The translations under genes and the position numbers were made by a program. Positions 1-7,311 of a stretch of 15,136 nucleotides of DNA are shown piece after piece. The stretch is taken from positions 1 to 15,136 of the forward strand of contig JBGTQJ010000108.1 in NCBI GenBank assembly GCA_041941305.1, given 5' to 3'. How positions within the stretch are numbered: the stretch's first letter is position 1; each line of letters opens with the position of its first letter. This DNA comes from JANSWP01 sp041941305. Lineage in GTDB: Bacteria; Bacteroidota; Bacteroidia; Chitinophagales; Saprospiraceae. The notes under the pieces were generated by a model that made no database searches, had not been told where the DNA came from, and was given only the letters and a program-made list of their open reading frames with translations.

Positions 1-54
1 CTTTGATTATTCATAATTGCCTAATTCAGGTCAACCTATTTTAGGCATGGACAT

Positions 55-95
55 CCAGTAAACCAGTACCCAGTACCTAGTACCCAGTAAACCAG
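55..95. repeat. Heptanucleotide tandem array (CCAGTAC type)
   Basis: Direct reading gives units CCAGTAA, (A), CCAGTAC, CCAGTAC, CTAGTAC, CCAGTAA, (A), CCAG. The array is flanked at both ends by the same 12-mer, CCAGTAAACCAG (55-66 and 84-95). It lies 5 bases beyond the stop codon of the ketosynthase gene at 100-1173, on its 3' side. The 12-mer ACCAGTACCCAG inside it recurs exactly at 9739-9750 in another array. It is one of five arrays in this window with a 7-base period. The function is unknown. Confidence 0.85.
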
Positions 96-99
96 CCCG

Positions 100-1173
100 C
101 TAAGCCCGATACAACATACAATTGGCATGCATGCCTGCTCCGACAGATGCCAAAACCACTAAATCTCCTGTTTCAATTTTATGATCTCCTTGTTCTCCCT
201 TTTTGATCAAATTTAGAAGTGTGGGAATGGTTGCGACAGAGGTATTACCCAATGTTTGGATGGTCATTGGAATCAATTGCTCCAAATCGCCTTGCATGTC
301 GTGTTGTTCAAATATTTTCTCGCCCATCGCAATGATCATTTTCTCATTTGCCTGGTGTATGATGAATTTTTTGACTTCTGAGAGGCAGACTCCCGCACGT
401 TGGAGGCATTCCCTCACCAATTCTGGAACCATGGTTACTGCATAGCGATAGACTTGACGTCCTTGCATTTTTAAGTACAAACCATCCTCATAATCCTCAT
501 TATTGGATTTGCCCATGTTGATATAAGACGTTTGCCCATTTTCGCAATGAGAAAAAGTCTGGTGATTGATAATTCCTCTTTTGGTATCGCTTTCTTCAGC
601 CGAAATAATGGTAGCGCCACTGCCGTCGCCAAAAAGCATCGAATCCAAATCGTGAGGGTCCGTTTTTCGGGAAAGTATTTCTACACCAATGACCATAATG
701 TGTTTGGCATCCCCACATGTAATACGTTGGTGTGCCAGCACCATTCCTTGCAACCAACCAGGGCAACCAAATATGATATCCAAAGCTGAGCATCTGTGAT
801 TGGTAATACCCATACGAGACTTTACAAGTGATGCCAGATTGGGGATGATATGCGCTTGGGCTTCGCCTTTCAATAAATTACCCACATCATGTGCCACAAT
901 CAATCCATCCAAATCATTTCCTTCCAAGCCTGCATCTGCCAGCGCTTGATGTCCGGCAAAAGCTGCCAAATCAGCTGTATCGTGTTGATCCTCGACATAG
1001 CGACGCTCTCGAATCCCGGATATTTGCTCCAGTTTCGCTACAATGGCTTCACTTGGCTTGTCCATCTTTTGACCATTATCGCGATAGAAAGTTGAATTGA
1101 GGAAATCGGAGTTTTTTATGATTCTTTTTGGAATGTAGGCGCCGGTGCCGGAGATGATAGAGTTGATTGACAT
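100..1173 (-). CDS. Beta-ketoacyl-ACP synthase III-like enzyme (copy A)
   Basis: A 357-aa thiolase-fold condensing enzyme of the KAS III (FabH-like) family, cytosolic, expected to join an acyl starter to malonyl-ACP or a similar extender. The catalytic triad is visible: Cys137 in FGCPGW, His273 in HQAN and Asn310 in GNTSVATIP. The glycine-rich FGDGSGA (181-187) and the C-terminal ASVGAGMHANC are also typical. It is about 40 residues longer than E. coli FabH (317 aa). The start is ATG at 1171-1173 with MSINSIISGTGAYIP, matching the usual family N-terminus. A close paralogue lies 266 bases upstream on the same strand (1440-2513). The substrate is not determinable. A housekeeping FabH is less likely, because tandem paralogues with extra length are more typical of specialised lipid or pigment synthesis (for example DarB-like enzymes), but no partner gene is present to support that. 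Confidence 0.9.
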   Translation of the reverse strand: MSINSIISGTGAYIPKRIIKNSDFLNSTFYRDNGQKMDKPSEAIVAKLEQISGIRERRYVEDQHDTADLAAFAGHQALADAGLEGNDLDGLIVAHDVGNLLKGEAQAHIIPNLASLVKSRMGITNHRCSALDIIFGCPGWLQGMVLAHQRITCGDAKHIMVIGVEILSRKTDPHDLDSMLFGDGSGATIISAEESDTKRGIINHQTFSHCENGQTSYINMGKSNNEDYEDGLYLKMQGRQVYRYAVTMVPELVRECLQRAGVCLSEVKKFIIHQANEKMIIAMGEKIFEQHDMQGDLEQLIPMTIQTLGNTSVATIPTLLNLIKKGEQGDHKIETGDLVVLASVGAGMHANCMLYRA

Positions 1174-1374
1174 AATTAATTGGTTTATTCGTTTAGTCTA
1201 AAAATGTGAAACCTGGTGTTGGGATTTATGTTTAAGGCGGTATCAATATTTTGAAAAAGCGAGCCAGGTAATTTCTGTGAATGGGTGTGAATCCTTGTAA
1301 GGTAATAATAAAGAATGGCTTATTCTTTTTCTATTAAATCTATTTACATGAAATTTTGGCAATTCTACAATGCC

Positions 1375-1409
1375 CAAAATTAGTTTAATCCCAAAATTTG
1401 TTTTCAAAA
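1375..1409 (-). promoter_or_regulatory. Possible Bacteroidota-type promoter for copy A ketosynthase
   Basis: On the minus strand, TAATTTTG (1375-1382) matches the Bacteroidota -7 consensus TAnnTTTG, and TTTTG at 1405-1409 could be the -33 element, though the 22-base spacing is slightly long. It would leave a leader of roughly 190 bases before the ATG at 1173. The surrounding DNA is very AT-rich, so a chance match is quite possible. If real, copy A has its own promoter and need not be co-transcribed with copy B. Confidence 0.28.
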
Positions 1410-1439
1410 GAAAAATAATCTAATAGATTAATTGCTAAT

Positions 1440-2513
1440 TCAAGCTCTGTACAACACGCAATTTGCATGCATGCCTGCTCCAACTGAAGCCATTACTACC
1501 AAATCTCCTTCCTCAATCGCATGACCTTTGTGTTCTCCCCTCAGAATCTGGTCATAAAGGGTCGGAATAGTGGCTACGGAAGTATTGCCTGTTTTCTGCA
1601 AATTCATAGGGATCATTTGCGCTATATCACCATTTTGCCCATGATGCTCAAAAAGGCGTTGCCCCATGGCGACCAGCATTTTTTCATTGGCTTGGTGCAG
1701 TACAAATTTATCGACTTCAGATAGGGGCAATTTTGCCTGCTCCAGGCAATGGTTGATCAATTCCGGTACCACTGAAACAGCATATCGATAGACCATTCTT
1801 CCCTGCATTTTGACAAATAATCCATCTTCATGGGCTTCGTTGTAGGATGGTCCCATGGTAATGTAATTGGGTTCCCCATTATTACAATGTGACCAGGTTT
1901 CATAATTTAAAATGCCCTTTTTTGCTTCACTTTCTTCTTTTGAAATGACCATCGCTCCAGCCCCATCGCCAAATAACATGGAATCCAAATCATGCGGATC
2001 CATCCTTCTGGAAACAACTTCTACCCCTATTACTAAAACATGCCTGGCTTTCCCACAGGCAATTCGTTGATGTGCCAAAATGACCCCTTCCAACCATCCA
2101 GGGCATCCAAACATGATGTCAAAAGCAGAACATTTGAAATTCTCAATTTTCAATCGCTCCTTGACAATTGCTGCAAGATTGGGAACCGTGCAAGTAAACG
2201 TTCGGTCATTAACCAGATTGCCTACATCATGTGCTACAATGATGCCGTCCAATTCTTCTCCAGATAATCCTGCATCCTCAATTGCTCGTTTTCCCGCAAG
2301 GGTGGCAATTTCAACCGTATCATGGTCATCTTCTATGTATCTTCTTTCTTTAATTCCCGAGATCTGTTCCAGTTTGGCTACAATTGCTTCGCTGTCTTTT
2401 TCCAGTTGTACCCCTTTCTCTTTGTAGAAGGTATTCTTGAGGAAATGACTATTGGGAACGACTTTTTCAGGTAAGTACGCACCTGTGCCGCTAATCACAG
2501 AATTGATGTGCAT
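1440..2513 (-). CDS. Beta-ketoacyl-ACP synthase III-like enzyme (copy B)
   Basis: Also 357 aa, aligning without a gap to copy A at about 63% identity (226 of 357 by hand count). All catalytic residues are conserved: Cys137 (FGCPGW), His273 (LHQAN) and Asn310 (TGNTSVATIP). The glycine-rich loop FGDGAGA and the DPHDLDSML stretch are shared. The one stretch with no identity at all between the copies is residues 101-110, which lies before the PNLA segment. By family alignment this is the loop holding the residue that gates the partner subunit's acyl pocket in E. coli FabH (Phe87). The start ATG at 2511-2513 gives MHINSVISGTGAYLP. The gene is divergent from the asparaginase at 2682. The two copies could be specialised enzymes or form a heterodimer; this is inference. 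Confidence 0.9.
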   Translation of the reverse strand: MHINSVISGTGAYLPEKVVPNSHFLKNTFYKEKGVQLEKDSEAIVAKLEQISGIKERRYIEDDHDTVEIATLAGKRAIEDAGLSGEELDGIIVAHDVGNLVNDRTFTCTVPNLAAIVKERLKIENFKCSAFDIMFGCPGWLEGVILAHQRIACGKARHVLVIGVEVVSRRMDPHDLDSMLFGDGAGAMVISKEESEAKKGILNYETWSHCNNGEPNYITMGPSYNEAHEDGLFVKMQGRMVYRYAVSVVPELINHCLEQAKLPLSEVDKFVLHQANEKMLVAMGQRLFEHHGQNGDIAQMIPMNLQKTGNTSVATIPTLYDQILRGEHKGHAIEEGDLVVMASVGAGMHANCVLYRA

Positions 2514-2681
2514 GTGTTTATAGTTGGTTGTTTCCTTAGCAAGATTGCGAGGGCGAAGATAGGGAAAAACAAAGATTGAAAGACCTCTGAGAATGGTTCC
2601 ATCAAATTCTAATAGGTTTATTCTGAAATTCCTCGTATGTTCAAGGGTTGAAAAAAAATTAAAAGTTTATAAAAACCAAAT

Positions 2682-3728
2682 ATGAAACAAAGACGGCGTT
2701 TTTTGAGGCAATTAGCAGGCTTGGGGATTTCCGTTCCTTTTTTCAGTAGCTCCCTTTCTGCTCAATCTTCCAATGCGCTGCCCGCAGCCAAGGGACCTTT
2801 ATTCTTGTGCAGTCGGGGACAAGATTGGGGGCAAAAAGTTTTGGGTGCCGCCTGGGAAAAATACCAGGAAACAGGAAGTGTCCTGGATGGCGTAGAAGCA
2901 GGAGCTATTGTAACGGAACTCGATCCTGAGGATATGAGCGTAGGCTATGGAGGCTTGCCCAATGAGGACGGAGTGGTCCAATTAGATGCATCCGTGATGT
3001 ATGGTCCTACACACAATTGTGGCTCCGTTGCTGGATTGGAACGCATCAAAACGCCAAGTTCTGTTGCTCGCCTGGTCATGGAACGAACAGATCACATGAT
3101 GCTGGTAGGGGAGGGGGCATTGCGTTTTGCGAGAGCCCACGGTTTTGTGGAAGAAAACTTATTGACTGATCGGGCCAGAAGGGTATGGCTTCGTTGGAAA
3201 GAAAATTTGAGTGAGAAAGACGATTGGTTTCCGGCAGAAGATGGAGATTATGGACTTCCAGATCGTCCTGGTGGAACCATCAATGTGTTGGGAATGGATG
3301 CCAACGGAAATGTCGCTGGAATCACGACGACAAGTGGTCTGTTTGGTAAAATACCTGGAAGAATAGGCGATTCCCCCATCATTGGAGCGGGATTGTATGT
3401 CGATAATCAAGTAGGAGCAGCGGGTGCAACTGGTAGAGGCGAAGAGGTGATTCGAACATGTGGAAGCTTTTTTGTGGTGGAAAAAATGCGGGATGGACGG
3501 ACCCCTCAGGAAGCCTGTGAAGCTATCTGCAAAAGAATCATTGAAATCAACGGAGGTGCCTCAAAAGTAAATTTCAACGATAAATTTGTCGCATTCAATA
3601 AAAATGGAGAAGTTGGAGTAGCTACAATATTGGGATACAATGGAAATGCTCCGAAAACTGCCTATTGGACAAATGAAGGCATGCAATTGGCAGAGGGAGC
3701 ATATATGATTGAAAGGTCTAAAGAATAA
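2682..3728 (+). CDS. Exported N4-(beta-N-acetylglucosaminyl)-L-asparaginase / asparaginase-2 family (Ntn hydrolase)
   Basis: A 348-aa member of the glycosylasparaginase/isoaspartyl peptidase family, which self-cleaves to expose a Thr nucleophile and then hydrolyses the side-chain amide of asparagine or Asn-linked sugars. The N-terminus has an RRRFLRQLAG twin-arginine-like motif, a hydrophobic stretch (about 11-27) and a likely cut near LSAQ, so it is probably exported to the periplasm. The predicted nucleophile is Thr199 in PGGTINVLG. Downstream, GRIGDSPIIGAGLYVDN (226-242) and GATGRGEEVIRT match the family's substrate-binding region. The residue before the nucleophile is Gly198, whereas glycosylasparaginases of the Elizabethkingia/human type have Asp (HDT); Gly-Thr is the form found in plant-type/isoaspartyl enzymes. 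The secreted repeat protein follows after 31 bases, so co-transcription is plausible. Confidence 0.88.
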   Translation: MKQRRRFLRQLAGLGISVPFFSSSLSAQSSNALPAAKGPLFLCSRGQDWGQKVLGAAWEKYQETGSVLDGVEAGAIVTELDPEDMSVGYGGLPNEDGVVQLDASVMYGPTHNCGSVAGLERIKTPSSVARLVMERTDHMMLVGEGALRFARAHGFVEENLLTDRARRVWLRWKENLSEKDDWFPAEDGDYGLPDRPGGTINVLGMDANGNVAGITTTSGLFGKIPGRIGDSPIIGAGLYVDNQVGAAGATGRGEEVIRTCGSFFVVEKMRDGRTPQEACEAICKRIIEINGGASKVNFNDKFVAFNKNGEVGVATILGYNGNAPKTAYWTNEGMQLAEGAYMIERSKE

Positions 3729-3759
3729 GTTCTGTAAGATAAAATGAAACACGCTAATT

Positions 3760-5583
3760 ATGTTGAGTTCCACTAAAATCTTTAGGGTCTTATCTTTTTT
3801 ACTATTGCTAATTTTAGCAAACCAAATAATTCATGCTCAAAATGGAAGGTTGATAGGTTGGGTGGATAATGATTTGGTTGAAATCAATCCACAAACCGGT
3901 ACCTTGACTCCAATAACGAGTATTGTTCCACCTGTCTTCGATAATAAATACAATCTCGCATATTCATCAGTTGATTGCCTTTTTTATGGCATCAAGAGTA
4001 ACAACAATCATTCTGATCCAACACTGGTAAGTATTGACATGGATGGCAATTATTCTGAAATCGGGATTGTTACACTTCCAGGTGAAACAGTTTACTTCTG
4101 TGAAGCCCTGGCTTTTAACTATACTGACAATAAGCTATATGCAGCTGCAAGCTTAAATGGAGGTACAGGTAGTTCAGATTATTTTTCTGAATCCATCATA
4201 GAAATCAACCCCAGTACTGCAACGGCAACTTTTAAAGCTTCATTAGCTGTCAATAGTACCCTTGAAACTGACATTGACGATATGGTCTTTATCGGAAACA
4301 CATTATACATTCATGATGGCGATTCTGGACCAAATCAGTCCGAGTTCTATGAAATTGATTTTCAGGGTTTGGGAGTGGTTGCAAATCCCAATGTAATTCT
4401 TTCTACTTCCTATCAGTCTAACCAGGATATGGGCGCTATAGATAATCAGTTGTTTATGACACTGGGTGGATTTGAATTTTACAGGCTGGATATTCCTTCA
4501 AGTACGATCACTTATGTTGGACAAACCCATACAGCCGCTGATTATAATGGCAAACCGATTCATGGTTTGGATTTCGTGGTAGAACAAGCCTTAGAATTAT
4601 TAGACACAGACACAATGCTTTGCCAGGGTGAAGAATTGATACTTAACATTGATTTGAATGGTGCAATAGTTACCTGGAATACTGGTCAAACAAGCGAAAC
4701 CATTACTATCGATAACTCTGGTAGTTATTGGGCTGATATTCAAATCGGCAATTGTTTCTATCTATCAGACACAGCATATGTAGCCTATGAAGATTGTGAT
4801 ACCTGTTTAATTGTTTTCAATCAAATCTCAAATGATCTTTTACTAGGCAACGACACAATTTTATGCGATTTTCAGGAATTGGAACTTTCCCTTTTTCCTG
4901 AAATTGATGCCTCTATCATCTGGAGTACAAATGAGACTGGTAATTCAATTGTTGTAAATCAAACTGGAGAATATTGGGCTAATATTCTTTATGGAGATTG
5001 TACCTGGACATCGGAGTCCATTTTCCTGCAAATAGAAGCTTGCGATACTTGTGAATTTGTGCAGGAACAAATACAGGAATTATTATTTATCGGAAATGAC
5101 ACGAGTATTTGCTTAGAAGGATCCCTGCAACTTTCCCTTGACCTGGAGCCTCCTTTCCAAATTCAATGGAATAATGGAGATAGTGGTTCTAATACTACCA
5201 TTGACCAGGCTGGAACTTATTGGGCGACAATTTTTCTTGAAAGTTGCAATTTTCAATCTGATTTTTTAGCCCTGAATATGATAAATTGTGCCCCTTGTCA
5301 GTATTACATTCCAAATATTTTTTCTCCAAATGGAGATGGCTTAAATGACGATTTTCAGGTTTACTTTGATTCAGAAACCTGCAATGTTGAAAGTTTTGAA
5401 ATCTCCATTTTTGACAGATGGGGCAATTTAGTGGCTCAAAATTCTGAAAACAAATGGAATGGGAAATATGGCTCTGAACCATCAATTAGCGGAGTTTATG
5501 TATATCAAATCAACATGGTCGTGAATCACCTCGAAGAGCTAATAATTATTTCAGAAACTGGAGACGTAACCTTAATTCGATAA
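3760..5583 (+). CDS. Secreted repeat protein with gliding-motility-associated C-terminal (T9SS type B) domain
   Basis: A 607-aa exported protein. Residues 1-27 form a signal peptide (hydrophobic LSFLLLLILA, cut near HAQ). Residues about 28-275 look like a beta-propeller-type region: LVEINPQTGTLTPI, LVSIDMDGNYSEIG and IIEINPSTATATF resemble blades of cell-surface repeat domains. Residues about 280-513 contain three Ig-like repeats with a strict 82-residue period. Cysteines recur at 288/332/346/349, 369/414/428/431 and 451/496/510/513, each repeat ending in a CxxC. Residues about 514-607 are a classic CHU_C domain (YIPNIFSPNGDGLNDDF ... IFDRWGNLVAQ ... ISGVYVYQI), which directs export through the type IX secretion system. 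The ligand or substrate is unknown; an adhesin or surface-structural role is the best guess. Confidence 0.88.
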   Translation: MLSSTKIFRVLSFLLLLILANQIIHAQNGRLIGWVDNDLVEINPQTGTLTPITSIVPPVFDNKYNLAYSSVDCLFYGIKSNNNHSDPTLVSIDMDGNYSEIGIVTLPGETVYFCEALAFNYTDNKLYAAASLNGGTGSSDYFSESIIEINPSTATATFKASLAVNSTLETDIDDMVFIGNTLYIHDGDSGPNQSEFYEIDFQGLGVVANPNVILSTSYQSNQDMGAIDNQLFMTLGGFEFYRLDIPSSTITYVGQTHTAADYNGKPIHGLDFVVEQALELLDTDTMLCQGEELILNIDLNGAIVTWNTGQTSETITIDNSGSYWADIQIGNCFYLSDTAYVAYEDCDTCLIVFNQISNDLLLGNDTILCDFQELELSLFPEIDASIIWSTNETGNSIVVNQTGEYWANILYGDCTWTSESIFLQIEACDTCEFVQEQIQELLFIGNDTSICLEGSLQLSLDLEPPFQIQWNNGDSGSNTTIDQAGTYWATIFLESCNFQSDFLALNMINCAPCQYYIPNIFSPNGDGLNDDFQVYFDSETCNVESFEISIFDRWGNLVAQNSENKWNGKYGSEPSISGVYVYQINMVVNHLEELIIISETGDVTLIR

Positions 5584-5588
5584 CAGAA

Positions 5589-5619
5589 TTGGTAAAATAA
5601 ATATTTCCACGTATGTTAG
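5589..5619 (+). promoter_or_regulatory. Possible Bacteroidota-type promoter for the hydantoinase gene
   Basis: TTG at 5589-5591, a 20-base spacer and TATGTTAG at 5612-5619 (7 of 8 positions of TAnnTTTG counting the free ones) resemble a -33/-7 pair. Transcription would begin near 5625, after the upstream in-frame ATG at 5613. That agrees with translation starting at 5670 and puts the whole heptamer array 5632-5666 in the leader. The call rests on motif matching only. Confidence 0.38.
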
Positions 5620-5631
5620 ATACTCCAGAAA

Positions 5632-5666
5632 ATTCATCATTCAAAATTCAAAATTCATCATTCAAA
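5632..5666. repeat. Heptanucleotide tandem array (ATTCAAA/ATTCATC type) in the hydantoinase leader
   Basis: Five exact 7-base units read in the order ATTCATC, ATTCAAA, ATTCAAA, ATTCATC, ATTCAAA, followed by ATT and then the ATG start codon at 5670. The two unit variants differ at two positions. The array ends 3 bases before the preferred start codon, so copy-number change would alter the leader length just ahead of the ribosome-binding area. Confidence 0.85.
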
Positions 5667-5669
5667 ATT

Positions 5670-7052
5670 ATGTCCATCCTAATCAAAAATGCCAGAATAA
5701 TAACTGCCTCAGATGATTCCCACGGAGACATCTATATTGAAGGAGAAACTATTCATTCTATCGGAAAAGATTTGAATATAGATGCTGCTCAGGTTATTGA
5801 CGCAACAGGTAAGATTGTATTTCCAGGGGGTATAGATCCACATGTACATTTAGATATGCCCTTTATGGGTACTTTTTCAAGTGACAACTATGAAACAGGC
5901 ACCTTGGCTGCTTTACATGGTGGAACAACCATGGTTATAGATTTTGTCCTGCAAACACAGGGCAAGTCTCTCTATCATGCACTTGAAGCCTGGCAGGGAC
6001 GCTCCAATGGCAATTGCTATGGTGACTACTCCTTCCACATGGCCGTGACAGATTTTAATGAAAAAACCAAAAGAGAGATTCAGCAGATGGTTGAAGAGGA
6101 AGGGATTACTTCTTTCAAGACTTTTATGGCCTACAAGGGGGCGCTAATGATCGATGATGGTCAAATGGTGGATTTGATGGCAGAAGTGAAAAAACAAGGA
6201 GGCATGGTCACTGTTCACGCCACCAATGGTGATATGATTGATAAATTGATTGCCAAACACAAATCGGAAGGGAAATTATCACCACTGTACCATTATCTAT
6301 CCCAACCAGAGATTACGGAAGCAGAAGCTTCAGGCCGTTTTACAGATATGGCTTACTATACAGATGTGCCAGCTTATATCGTCCATTTAACTTGTGAGGG
6401 TGCTTTAAATGCAGTACGTAGAGCGACGCACCGAAATCAAAAAGTATTTGTTGAAACCTGTATTCAATACTTAATCCTGGATGCCTCCTTGTATGAAAAA
6501 GATTTTGAAGGAGCAAAGTGGGTGATGAGCCCGCCATTGCGACAGAAAAAAGATCAGGAAGCACTATGGGCCGGCTTGAATCAGGGATTGGTGCAGATAG
6601 TTGGCACTGATCATTGCCCCTTTAAGTGGGAACAAAAACTGATGGGCAAAGATGATTTTTCTAAAATTCCGAATGGCCATCCTGCTATCGAAAATCGTAT
6701 GGAATTGTTGTATTCTGAGGGTGTCGGTAAAGGCAAAATCAGCCCTCAAAAATACGTGGAAGTCACTTCCACCAATCCCGCCAAAATATTTGGAATGTAT
6801 CCTCAAAAAGGCTGCATCGCTGTAGGCTCAGATGCCGATTTGGTGATTTTTGACCCGAATGAAGAACATGAAATTTCCGTAGATACCCACCACATGAATG
6901 TCGATTATTCGGCTTATGAAGGTTGGAAAGTAAAAGGGAAATGCAAAACTGTATTGCTTCGTGGCAAAGTCGCCATTGATAATGGTGAGGTTAAAATCGA
7001 TAAAGGGTATGGGCAATTTGTAAAGAGAAATAAAATTTCAAAAGTCGTTTAG
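5670..7052 (+). CDS. Dihydropyrimidinase / D-hydantoinase
   Basis: A 460-aa cyclic amidohydrolase that opens dihydropyrimidine or hydantoin rings to N-carbamoyl amino acids, in the cytosol. All metal-site residues of the family are visible: His58 and His60 in DPHVH, Lys156 in FMAYKG (the lysine that is carboxylated), His183 in VTVHATNGD, His239 in YIVHLTCEGAL and Asp314 in GTDHCPF. The length is standard for the family. I chose the ATG at 5670 because MSILIKNARIITASDD matches the family N-terminus. An in-frame ATG at 5613 would add 19 residues encoded mostly by heptamer repeats (NSSFKI twice), which is unlikely to be real protein. No dihydropyrimidine dehydrogenase or beta-ureidopropionase is nearby, so the pathway cannot be assigned; the asparaginase two genes upstream hints at nitrogen salvage. 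Confidence 0.93.
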   Translation: MSILIKNARIITASDDSHGDIYIEGETIHSIGKDLNIDAAQVIDATGKIVFPGGIDPHVHLDMPFMGTFSSDNYETGTLAALHGGTTMVIDFVLQTQGKSLYHALEAWQGRSNGNCYGDYSFHMAVTDFNEKTKREIQQMVEEEGITSFKTFMAYKGALMIDDGQMVDLMAEVKKQGGMVTVHATNGDMIDKLIAKHKSEGKLSPLYHYLSQPEITEAEASGRFTDMAYYTDVPAYIVHLTCEGALNAVRRATHRNQKVFVETCIQYLILDASLYEKDFEGAKWVMSPPLRQKKDQEALWAGLNQGLVQIVGTDHCPFKWEQKLMGKDDFSKIPNGHPAIENRMELLYSEGVGKGKISPQKYVEVTSTNPAKIFGMYPQKGCIAVGSDADLVIFDPNEEHEISVDTHHMNVDYSAYEGWKVKGKCKTVLLRGKVAIDNGEVKIDKGYGQFVKRNKISKVV

Positions 7053-7311
7053 AATAGAATATTTTTATTGGTTGCTGGTATATGGTGAATGATTTTGAAA
7101 ATAATCTTGCTAAAATAAGGTCCTTTGCTCATTCCTGGCGAAAGCCAAAGTTTAAGGTTTCTTTTTAAGCGAAGAATCTAAACGGGTGGCGGCTCCTCCT
7201 TCAGGAGGTTGGGAGGTTTGCGAGGGCAATTTTCGACAGCGTTTAACATTCCTTCCCTGTTCAGGGTATTGGATTTGAAGTTGTCTAAAGTTTTTCATTA
7301 AAATTCTTGGT
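7053..7311. other. Intergenic region between convergent genes with two small hairpins
   Basis: This gap separates the hydantoinase (plus) and GT2 (minus) stops. TGGC-GAAA-GCCA at 7136-7147 forms a 4-bp stem closed by a GNRA-type tetraloop; CTTTG at 7123-7127 can also pair with CAAAG at 7146-7150, leaving a bulge. A second palindrome, CCTCCT-TC-AGGAGG, lies at 7195-7208 inside a GC-rich patch that contrasts with the AT-rich surroundings. Neither is followed by a clean T run, so a classic intrinsic terminator is not demonstrated, although a bidirectional transcription end here would make sense. No gene was found. Confidence 0.45.

Noticed and set aside
2080..2427. 115-codon plus-strand open frame inside ketosynthase copy B
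   Set aside because: It is antisense to a conserved enzyme, and the serine-rich composition is typical of a shadow frame.
5613..5669. Upstream in-frame start for the hydantoinase at 5613
   Set aside because: The extension is encoded by heptamer repeats, is absent from the family pattern, and would begin before the predicted transcription start.
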